From Achromobacter sp. MYb9 (GTDB taxonomy: Bacteria > Pseudomonadota > Gammaproteobacteria > Burkholderiales > Burkholderiaceae_B): a DNA stretch of 64,000 bases. The position numbers were made by a program, and so were the translations under genes. Shown here one piece after another: positions 57,583 through 64,000 of the stretch (positions within the stretch are counted from its first letter, which is position 1; each line of letters begins with the position of its first letter). The notes under the pieces are model-generated. The model was given only the letters and a program-made list of their open reading frames with translations, had not been told where the DNA came from and ran no database searches. The stretch spans positions 62,001 to 126,000 of the forward strand of contig NZ_PCOQ01000005.1 of NCBI RefSeq assembly GCF_002975275.1, given 5' to 3'.

Positions 57583-58779
57583 TTACAGTCCCAGGATCAT
57601 CTTCGAGATGATGTTCTTCTGAATTTCATTGGAGCCGCCGAAGATCGACAGCTTGCGGTTGTTGAAGTACTGCGCCGCGGCGCTGTCGGCGCCTTCCGGG
57701 CCGATGGGGGGCGCGTCGTAGCCCTCATGCAGCGCTTCGGGCACGAAGGGGCGCGCGTAAGGGCCCATGGCGCGGCGGTTCAATGCCGTGATCTCTTGCC
57801 GGATCTGCGTGCCGCGGATTTTCAGCATCGAGCTCTCGGCGCCGGGCGCGCCGCCGCCGGCCACCGCCGCCACGACACGCAGGTTGGTGGTGCGCATATT
57901 GGCCAATTCAATTTCGACGCGTGCAAGGCGGGCCGCAAAATCCGGGTCTTCGGCCAGCGGGCGGCCGTGCTTCTTTTGCCGGGCGGCCACGGCTTTCAGG
58001 CGCTCCAGCGCGGCGGTCGATTGGCCCACGCCGGCGATGTTGGTGCGTTCGTACGTCAGCAGGTACTTGGCGCAAGTCCAGCCACGGTTTTCTTCGCCCA
58101 CCAGGTTTTCGGCCGGCACGCGCACGTCCGAGAAGAACACTTCATTGACTTCGTGCTCGCCGTCCAGCGTGATGATGGGGCGCACTTCGACGCCGGGGCT
58201 GTTCATGTCGATGAGCAGGAAGCTGATGCCTTCCTGGCGCCGGCCTTCTTGCGAGGTGCGCACCAGGCAGAAGATCATGTTGGCGTATTGACCCAACGTG
58301 GTCCAGGTTTTCTGGCCGTTGACGATGTAGCTGTCGCCATCGCGGACGGCGGTCGTCTTGACGGACGCCAGGTCCGAGCCCGCGCCGGGTTCGGAGTAGC
58401 CCTGGCACCACCAGTCGCTGCCGTCCAGGATGCGTGGCAGCCAGTAGCGGCGCTGCGCGTCGCTGCCGTACTTGATCAGGACCGGGCCCAGCATGCTTAG
58501 CCCGAAGGGCACGATGCGGGGCGCTGCCGCCAACGCGCATTCATTGTCGAAGATGAACTTCTGGGTGGCGCTCCAGCCGGTGCCGCCGTATTCGACGGGC
58601 CAGTGGCTGGCCAGCCAGCCTTGCTGGTTCAGGATGGCGTGCCATTCGACCATGTCGGCGCGCGTCAGCAGTTTTCCCTGGCCGACCTTGTCGGACAGAC
58701 GCCGGGGCAGCTTGGCCGCCAGGAACGCGCGCACGTCGTCGCGGAAAGCGTTTTCTTCGGGGGTGAATTCCAGGTCCAT
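57583..58779 (-). CDS. Acyl-CoA dehydrogenase (first)
   Basis: The 398-residue product opens MDLEFTPEENAFRDDVRAFL and has WCQGYSEPGAGSDLASVKTT (the ACAD signature with its flavin-contacting Ser), GDSYIVNGQKTWTTLGQYAN and the C-terminal SIFGGSNEIQKNIISKMILG. It is a complete acyl-CoA dehydrogenase, lying 8 nt after the thiolase and 9 nt before the second ACAD. With that partner it probably forms one oxidation step on a branched or cyclic acyl-CoA. Confidence 0.94.
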   Translation of the reverse strand: MDLEFTPEENAFRDDVRAFLAAKLPRRLSDKVGQGKLLTRADMVEWHAILNQQGWLASHWPVEYGGTGWSATQKFIFDNECALAAAPRIVPFGLSMLGPVLIKYGSDAQRRYWLPRILDGSDWWCQGYSEPGAGSDLASVKTTAVRDGDSYIVNGQKTWTTLGQYANMIFCLVRTSQEGRRQEGISFLLIDMNSPGVEVRPIITLDGEHEVNEVFFSDVRVPAENLVGEENRGWTCAKYLLTYERTNIAGVGQSTAALERLKAVAARQKKHGRPLAEDPDFAARLARVEIELANMRTTNLRVVAAVAGGGAPGAESSMLKIRGTQIRQEITALNRRAMGPYARPFVPEALHEGYDAPPIGPEGADSAAAQYFNNRKLSIFGGSNEIQKNIISKMILGL

Positions 58780-58787
58780 GTCGGTCC

Positions 58788-59969
58788 TTAATAGATTTCA
58801 AACAGGCCAGCCGCGCCCATGCCGCCGCCGATGCACATCGTGACGACGGCATAGCGGGCGCCGCGGCGGCGGCCTTCGATCAGCACATGGCCGGCCAGTC
58901 GCGCGCCGGTGACGCCGAAGGGATGGCCAAGCGCGATGGAGCCGCCGTCCACGTTCAGGCGGTCCATCGGGATGCCCAGTTTTTCCTGGCAGTACAGCGC
59001 TTGCGAGGCGAAGGCTTCGTTCAGTTCCCACAGGTCGATGTCCTGCACCTTCAGCCCGTGGCGGGCCAGCAGCTTGGGCACCGCATAGACGGGGCCGATG
59101 CCCATTTCGTCGGGCTCGCAACCGGCGATGGCCAGGCCGCGGAAAGCGCCCAGGGGGCGGATCCCGGCGCGCTGCGCATCGGCCGCTTCCATCAGCACGC
59201 AGGCCGCGGCGCCGTCGGACAGCTGTGATGCGTTGCCGGCCGTGACGAACTGGCCGTCGCCGCGCACGGGCGCAAGGCCGGCCAGGGCTTCATAAGTGGT
59301 GCCGGGACGGTTGCAGGTGTCTTTGTCCACCGTCACTTCGCGTTCGCTGACGGCGCCGGTGGCGCGGTCGGTGACGGACATGGTGGTGGTGACGGCGATG
59401 ATCTCTTCGCGATAGCGCCCGGCGGCTTGGGCGGCTTCGGTGCGCGCCTGGCTTTGCGCGGCGAAGCGGTCCTGGGCTTCGCGGCTGATGCCGTAGCGGG
59501 CCGCCACGATGTCGGCCGTTTCAATCATCGGCAGGTAGAGTTCGGGCTTGTTGGCGACGATCCAGGGGTCCATGCCGCTGACGCCGTCGTCGCGCGTGCG
59601 GATCTGCGACACCAGTTCCACGCCGCCTGCGATCGCGGCGGGCGCGCCGTCCAGCACGATGCGCCCGGCGGCCGAAGCGATGGCTTGCAGGCCGGATGCG
59701 CAATAGCGGTTGACGGTGGCGCCGCCGACGCTGACGGGCAAGCCTGCGCGGATCACGGCCTGGCGGCCGATGTTGCGGCCGGTGGCGCCTTCGGGGTAAC
59801 CGCAGCCGATGAAGGCGTCTTCGATCAGGGCGGGGTCGATGCCGGCGCGATCGACCGCGGCGCGCACCGCGTGGGCGGCCAGCGTGGGGCCTGCGATCAG
59901 GTTGAATTCACCGCGCCCCGCCTTGGTGATGGGGGTGCGGGCGGTAGAGACGATAACGGCTTCGCGCAT
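58788..59969 (-). CDS. Acetyl-CoA acyltransferase (thiolase, FadA-type)
   Basis: The 393-residue product has the nucleophile Cys90 in [16 protein letters not shown], the His block [16 protein letters not shown] and the second catalytic Cys in [19 protein letters not shown]. These are the three thiolase signatures in order. It cleaves 3-ketoacyl-CoA with CoA, the last step of each beta-oxidation cycle. It follows the multifunctional enzyme gene by 54 nt and precedes the dehydrogenases by 8 nt in one operon. Confidence 0.95.
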   Translation of the reverse strand: MREAVIVSTARTPITKAGRGEFNLIAGPTLAAHAVRAAVDRAGIDPALIEDAFIGCGYPEGATGRNIGRQAVIRAGLPVSVGGATVNRYCASGLQAIASAAGRIVLDGAPAAIAGGVELVSQIRTRDDGVSGMDPWIVANKPELYLPMIETADIVAARYGISREAQDRFAAQSQARTEAAQAAGRYREEIIAVTTTMSVTDRATGAVSEREVTVDKDTCNRPGTTYEALAGLAPVRGDGQFVTAGNASQLSDGAAACVLMEAADAQRAGIRPLGAFRGLAIAGCEPDEMGIGPVYAVPKLLARHGLKVQDIDLWELNEAFASQALYCQEKLGIPMDRLNVDGGSIALGHPFGVTGARLAGHVLIEGRRRGARYAVVTMCIGGGMGAAGLFEIY

Positions 59970-60023
59970 GGGATGTCCTGTGGAATTGGGTCGGATCGAA
60001 AGCAGGGAAAGCGGGGCCGCGGA

Positions 60024-62147
60024 TCAGTCTGCCTGGTTGAGGCTGGCGAAGTTGCGGCCGGACTCGGCCAACTGCACGAGCAGCGGCGACGGCTTCCAGA
60101 ATGCGGGGTCTTCGTGGGCGTAGCCGCGGATGTCGGCCAGTACCTGGTCCAGGCCCACGCTGTCGGCGTAATGCATGGGGCCGCCGCGGTAACGCGGGAA
60201 GCCGTAGCCGGACAGGAACACCACGTCCACGTCGGAGGGGCGCAGCGCAATGCCCTGGTGCAGCACGTTGGCGGCTTCGTTGATCATGGCGGCCAGGTAG
60301 CGGCGCTGGATGTCCTCGTGCGTGAACGGGCGTGGCGTGACGCCGGCGCGGCGGCGCTCTTCGTCGATGATGGCCAGCACTTCCGGGTCGGGCGTGCCGA
60401 CGCGCGCGCCGTCGGGATACAGGTAGAAGCCGCGCCCCGTCTTCTGGCCGAACCAGCCGCGTTCGCACAGGCGGTCGGGGATCTGTACATAGCGCAACGC
60501 CGGATCGCGCGTGGCGGCGCGGCGCTTGCGGGTCGCCCAGCCGATGTCGCCGCCGGCCAGGTCCGCCATCTGGTAAGGCCCCATCGGGTAGCCGAACTCG
60601 CGCACGGCGGCATCGATGTCGTAAGGCGATGCGCCGTCTTCCATCATCATGTCCGCGGCCTGGCGGTGCACGGCCAGGATCCGGTTGCCGATGAAGCCGT
60701 CGCATACGCCGGCGCGCACCGGCGTCTTGCGCAGCCGCCGCGCCAAGTCGAAGCCGGTGGCCACCGCGTCCGCGGCGGTGTGTTCGCCGACCACGATTTC
60801 CAGCAGCTTCATGATGTTGGCGGGCGAAAAGAAGTGCAGCCCCAGCACGTTGCCCGGCACGCGCGTGGCGCAGGCAATGCGGTTCACGTCCAGGTAAGAG
60901 GTGTTCGTGGCCAGCACCGCGCCGGGCTTGGCCACGCGGTCCAGCTGCGCGAAGACGGCAAGCTTGACGTCCATGTCTTCGAACACGGCTTCGATGATCA
61001 GGTCGGCGTCGTTCAGCGCGTCATACGTGGTCGCGCCCGTGAAACGCGCCATCCGGCCGTTGCGCTCGTCGGTGGTGATGCGGCCTTTCTTGACCAGCAG
61101 GTCGTAGACCTGGGCCACGCGCGCGCGGCCACGTTCCAGCGCCGCTTCGTCCTGTTCGACCATCACGACGGGCAGCCCGGCGTCCAGCACCGACACGGCA
61201 ATGCCCGCGCCCATCGTGCCGCCGCCCACCACGCCGATCTTGTCCAGCCGGCGGGCGCGTGCTTCTTTCAGTTCAGGGATCTTGGTGGTTTCGCGTTCGG
61301 CAAAAAAAGCATGCACGAGGCCGGCCCGCTGCGGGCTTTCCAGGCATTGCAGGAACAGGGTGCGCTCGGTGCGCAGGCCTTCATCGAACGGTTGTTCGAT
61401 GGCGGCGCGCACGGCCTCGACGATCTTCGCGGGCGAGTACAGGCCGCGCAAGGTCTTGGCGACTTGCTCGCCGGCAGCAGACGCTTCCGCCAACGCCGCG
61501 GCCTTGTCGGCCAGCGCGGCGGCGGCATCGCGGCTGCGGCGTGGACCGGCGCCCTCGGCCAGCAACCGCCGGGTGTAGGCAAGCCCCGCAGCCAAGGCGT
61601 CGTCACCTTCGCCGATGGCGTCGACAAGGCCGGCCTTCAGCGCGGCCTCGGCGGACAAGTGCTTGCCCGACAGCATCAGATCCAGCGCCGCGCGGGCGCC
61701 GATCAGGCGGGGCGTGCGCTGCGTGCCGCCCGCGCCCGGCAGCAGGCCCAGATTCACTTCCGGCAGGCCCAGCTTGGCGGTGGACAAAGCCAGCCGGTAA
61801 TGCGCGGCCAACGCCACTTCCAGTCCGCCGCCCAAGGCCGCGCCGTGCAGCACGGCCACCACGGGTTTGGCGCTGGCTTCAATCTGGTTGCATACGTCTG
61901 GCAGGGCGGGCGGCTTGGGAGGTTTGCCGAATTCGCGGATGTCGGCGCCGGCAATGAAATTCTTGCCTGCGCCCACCAGCAGGATGGCGCGCACCTGCGC
62001 ATCGGACTGCGCGGCCTGGATGCCGGCCGCGAGATCGCGGCGCACATCGGCGCTAAGCGCGTTGACCGGGGGATGATCCAGCGTGATGACCAGGATGTCT
62101 TCGTCGCGGCGCGCGTGGGCAGCGCCGGCAGGGCTCTTGTCCGTCAT
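60024..62147 (-). CDS. Bifunctional enoyl-CoA hydratase / 3-hydroxyacyl-CoA dehydrogenase (FadB/FadJ type)
   Basis: ATG at 62147 (MTDKSPAGAAHARRDEDILV) is chosen; 41 further codons are open upstream, reaching into the promoter. The 707-residue product has an N-terminal crotonase domain (ILLVGAGKNFIAGADIREFG oxyanion region, HGAALGGGLEVALAAHYRLA, LPEVNLGLLPGAGGTQRTPR) and then a 3-hydroxyacyl-CoA dehydrogenase domain (IGVVGGGTMGAGIAVSVLDA NAD motif, LGLHFFSPANIMKLLEIV, GFIGNRILAVHRQA). It is the first gene of the leftward beta-oxidation operon, divergent from a LysR gene. Confidence 0.94.
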   Translation of the reverse strand: MTDKSPAGAAHARRDEDILVITLDHPPVNALSADVRRDLAAGIQAAQSDAQVRAILLVGAGKNFIAGADIREFGKPPKPPALPDVCNQIEASAKPVVAVLHGAALGGGLEVALAAHYRLALSTAKLGLPEVNLGLLPGAGGTQRTPRLIGARAALDLMLSGKHLSAEAALKAGLVDAIGEGDDALAAGLAYTRRLLAEGAGPRRSRDAAAALADKAAALAEASAAGEQVAKTLRGLYSPAKIVEAVRAAIEQPFDEGLRTERTLFLQCLESPQRAGLVHAFFAERETTKIPELKEARARRLDKIGVVGGGTMGAGIAVSVLDAGLPVVMVEQDEAALERGRARVAQVYDLLVKKGRITTDERNGRMARFTGATTYDALNDADLIIEAVFEDMDVKLAVFAQLDRVAKPGAVLATNTSYLDVNRIACATRVPGNVLGLHFFSPANIMKLLEIVVGEHTAADAVATGFDLARRLRKTPVRAGVCDGFIGNRILAVHRQAADMMMEDGASPYDIDAAVREFGYPMGPYQMADLAGGDIGWATRKRRAATRDPALRYVQIPDRLCERGWFGQKTGRGFYLYPDGARVGTPDPEVLAIIDEERRRAGVTPRPFTHEDIQRRYLAAMINEAANVLHQGIALRPSDVDVVFLSGYGFPRYRGGPMHYADSVGLDQVLADIRGYAHEDPAFWKPSPLLVQLAESGRNFASLNQAD

Positions 62148-62244
62148 GGGACCTTGTCTCCAGTGGGGCGTCCGCCGTGGCGGCGCCTGGCGGGCCGGGA
62201 ACGGCTCGTCTCTTATTTCCTTATTCTTTCCCAGTAAAGATGTC

Positions 62245-62291
62245 TTGACAATGGCATCGGGAATTGACATGGCGGATAATAAAATTTGACA
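62245..62291. promoter_or_regulatory. Three TTGACA direct repeats in the fad/LysR divergent region
   Basis: TTGACA occurs at 62245-62250, 62264-62269 and 62286-62291, all on the plus strand, spaced 19 and 22 bp (about two helical turns each). They lie between the divergent starts of the beta-oxidation operon (62147) and the LysR gene (62312). They could be regulator half-sites, or one may be a -35 box. None has a good -10 at 17 bp rightward. Confidence 0.4.
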
Positions 62292-62311
62292 ATAACAGTG
62301 GAGGACCTGCT

Positions 62312-63241
62312 ATGGACACCAAATCCCTGACATTGCTGGTGGAAATCCTGGATGCCGGCAATCTCAGCGAGGCCGCGCGCCGCCTGAAAATGACGCGCGC
62401 CAACGTCAGCTATCACTTGAACCAGCTAGAGCGCTCGGTGGGCATGCAACTGGTGCGGCGCACCACGCGCCACGTTGAAGCCACCGAAATCGGACTGAAG
62501 CTGTATCAGCATGGCCGCAGCATCCAGGACGAACTGGTGGCGGCCCGCGAGTCCGTTGAAACCTTGGGCAAGACGCCGCAAGGCAAGGTGCGCCTGAGCG
62601 TGCCCAGCGGCTATGGGCAGTTTGTGATGACGCCGTGGCTGCTGGAATTCAAGCTGGCGTATCCGGACATCGTGCTGGACGTGCTGTTCGAGAACAGCGT
62701 GGACGATCTGCTGCGCGACGAAGTCGATATTGCGGTGCGCATCATGTCGGAACCGCCGCAGAACCTGGTGGCGCGTGAATTGGGCAAGGTCCGCTACGTG
62801 GCGTGCGCGTCCAAGGCCTACGCTGACTGCCGCGGCCTGCCGCAGCGCCCCGAAGATCTGGCGGGTACGCCCGTGATCAGCGCGGCGGTCATCGGACGGC
62901 CGCTGCGGCTGTCGGCCTACTACGGCGGCGAGCCGCGTCAGCAGGTGGTGCTGGAACCCACCGTGATATCGCGCAATTACGCGTTCCTGCGCGATGCGAT
63001 CCGCGCCGGGCTGGGCGTGGGCGTCGTGCCCGACTATGTCGTGCATGACGATATCGCCCGCGGCGACCTGCTGGCGGCGCTGACCGAATGGCGGTTGAGC
63101 ATCTTCGGCCGCGGCATGTACATGCTCTATATGCCGAACCGGCACCATCCCCGGGCGATTTCCATGATGATCGAGTTCATCCTGGAACGGGCCCAGCGGG
63201 GTCACGAGGGCCAGGCGGGTTTGCTGGCACCGGCGGGCTGA
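62312..63241 (+). CDS. LysR-family regulator, divergent from beta-oxidation operon
   Basis: ATG at 62312 follows GTGGAGGACC; an in-frame upstream extension has no ribosome site. The 309-residue product has the helix-turn-helix AGNLSEAARRLKMTRANVSY, HLNQLERSVGMQLVRRTTRH and a LysR effector domain (GKVRLSVPSGYGQFVMTPWL). The domain includes VDIAVRIMSEPPQNLVAREL and the effector-cleft end GLGVGVVPDYVVHDDI. Position makes it the probable activator of the operon at 62147, responding to its acid or acyl-CoA. Confidence 0.93.
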   Translation: MDTKSLTLLVEILDAGNLSEAARRLKMTRANVSYHLNQLERSVGMQLVRRTTRHVEATEIGLKLYQHGRSIQDELVAARESVETLGKTPQGKVRLSVPSGYGQFVMTPWLLEFKLAYPDIVLDVLFENSVDDLLRDEVDIAVRIMSEPPQNLVARELGKVRYVACASKAYADCRGLPQRPEDLAGTPVISAAVIGRPLRLSAYYGGEPRQQVVLEPTVISRNYAFLRDAIRAGLGVGVVPDYVVHDDIARGDLLAALTEWRLSIFGRGMYMLYMPNRHHPRAISMMIEFILERAQRGHEGQAGLLAPAG

Positions 63242-63294
63242 GCGGCCAGGCACGCAACTTGCTGTCCCCATCCCATATCGAATGCGGGGGCAAG

Positions 63295-64000
63295 ATGGAG
63301 ATCACGACACCGGTGCAGCCGGCGCCGGACGCGGCGGAGCGGGCGAGGCCGACGGAAGCCGCCGCCGGGGACACGGCTGTCCCCGATAAGGTGACGGCCC
63401 AGGACGCCGGGTTGATCCCGGATTCGCCGCCCGATACGCCCCATGTGTGGGCACGCGGCGCCTGCCTGACCACGCTGACGGTCCTGGCGGTGTTGTTCAC
63501 GCTCAAGCTGGCGCAGGAATTCATCGTGCCCGTGGTGATGGCGATCGTCATCGCCTATGCGCTGGACCCCATCGTGAGCCTGATGGGACGCGCCCGGGTG
63601 CCGCGCGTGATCGGCATACTGATCCTGATGTTCGCGATCGCCACCGGCCTGGCCGGGCTGGCCTACGTGACGCAGAACCAGGTCAGCTCCATCGTGCAGG
63701 CGTTGCCGGAGATTTCGGGCAAGCTCTCGCGTATCCTGGCCGGCGTGTCCAGCGGCGACGGCTCCATTTTTGAAAAGATGAAAGGCGCGGTCAGCCTGCT
63801 ACAGGACAACGGCGGGATCGTGCCCGGCCGGCAGGTGGTCGTGGCCAAGTCCGATTCCGGCCTGAGCGATTTTCTGCTGTGGGGATCGAAGGGCGTGGCC
63901 GCCTTTATCGGGCAGGCCACGATGAGCGCATTCCTGGTGTTCTTCCTGCTGTTGTCTGGCAATGCCTTCAAGCGCAAGTTCGTGAAGGTGGCGGGAACGA
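63295..64000 (+). CDS. AI-2E-family transporter (PerM/UPF0118), 5' part, cut by window end
   Basis: From ATG at 63295 (GGGGGCAAG upstream) the frame is open to the window edge, giving about 235 residues. An unusual Ala/Pro/Asp-rich cytoplasmic extension (about residues 1-60) precedes the first hydrophobic segments (LTVLAVLFTLKLAQEFIVPV, VMAIVIAYALDPIVSLMGRA, IGILILMFAIATGLAGLAYV), a soluble loop, then AFIGQATMSAFLVFFLLLSG. This order matches AI-2E transporters, a loose family of exporters and antiporters, so autoinducer export is not implied. It runs in the same direction as the LysR gene, 53 nt after its stop. Confidence 0.85.
   Translation, partial: MEITTPVQPAPDAAERARPTEAAAGDTAVPDKVTAQDAGLIPDSPPDTPHVWARGACLTTLTVLAVLFTLKLAQEFIVPVVMAIVIAYALDPIVSLMGRARVPRVIGILILMFAIATGLAGLAYVTQNQVSSIVQALPEISGKLSRILAGVSSGDGSIFEKMKGAVSLLQDNGGIVPGRQVVVAKSDSGLSDFLLWGSKGVAAFIGQATMSAFLVFFLLLSGNAFKRKFVKVAGT

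Noticed and set aside
59427-62237. 936-codon open frame on the plus strand
   Set aside because: It lies antisense to the thiolase and FadB-type genes, is rich in Gly/Ala/His/Arg without any motif, and is the usual mirror of GC-rich codon usage on the real genes.
63367-63384. GGGGACA-CGGC-TGTCCCC inverted repeat
   Set aside because: It lies inside the coding sequence of the AI-2E-family gene, well after its start, in a GC-rich low-complexity stretch; chance is sufficient.
1-64000. tRNA genes, CRISPR arrays, insertion sequences, attachment sites or riboswitches
   Set aside because: I looked for cloverleaf-like, regularly spaced repeat and transposase signatures and saw none. A tRNAscan, ISfinder and Rfam search would settle it.

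Overview
The window looks like a chromosomal segment of a high-GC betaproteobacterium of the Alcaligenaceae (Achromobacter/Bordetella-like). This is inferred from gene content: a Bordetella-style fimbrial operon, FhaB/FhaC-like two-partner secretion genes, a Bug-type binding protein, many LysR regulators and many tightly packed operons with 4-nt stop/start overlaps. I see no tRNA, rRNA, CRISPR array or insertion sequence. No database search was run, so family names rest on motifs and recognised sequence patterns.

Layout. 1-6.0 kb (+): chaperone-usher fimbrial operon (pilin end, chaperone, usher, second chaperone, adhesin). 6.1-11.1 kb (-): two-partner secretion transporter and a GLUG-repeat exoprotein. 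11.1-12.3 kb: AT-rich intergenic region, then an orphan RcsB-like response regulator. 12.4-13.2 kb (-): an APH(3')-type aminoglycoside phosphotransferase. 13.2-22.8 kb: a divergent carbohydrate/polyol locus with an ABC importer, aldo/keto reductase and class I aldolase on one arm, and an FGGY kinase, GlpD-like dehydrogenase and GntR regulator on the other. An exact 10-bp inverted repeat brackets the shared promoter region. 22.8-23.4 kb (-): an unknown tail-anchored protein. 23.7-27.6 kb (+): a three-subunit membrane GMC dehydrogenase ending in a strong terminator. 27.7-29.9 kb: a divergent LysR/MFS pair. 30.0-33.9 kb (+): a FAN1-like VRR-NUC nuclease coupled to an XPD/DinG-like helicase, preceded by a LexA-box-like element. 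33.9-36.5 kb: a second MFS/LysR pair. 36.5-37.7 kb: TetR plus thioesterase behind a perfect 34-bp palindrome. 37.9-39.3 kb: an amidase. 39.6-48.0 kb (+): a complete wspABCDEFR surface-sensing/c-di-GMP operon. 48.1-50.1 kb: an Lrp-type regulator divergent from a Cys/Met-metabolism PLP enzyme. 50.1-52.6 kb: a third MFS/LysR pair. 52.6-62.1 kb (-): a beta-oxidation operon ending in an acyl-CoA synthetase, a Bug receptor and a GntR regulator, with a LysR gene divergent at its head. 63.3 kb to the end: a truncated AI-2E-family transporter.

How the genes work together. The first 11 kb encode surface adhesion, and the Wsp operon is a surface-contact-to-c-di-GMP circuit, so much of the window bears on attachment and biofilm growth. 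The remaining blocks are self-contained catabolic or export modules, each with its own regulator and, in most cases, a visible candidate operator. The most interesting signals are the LexA-like box in front of the FAN1/helicase pair, the polyol locus with its paired operator, the 34-bp TetR palindrome, and the orphan RcsB-like regulator beside the TPS genes.
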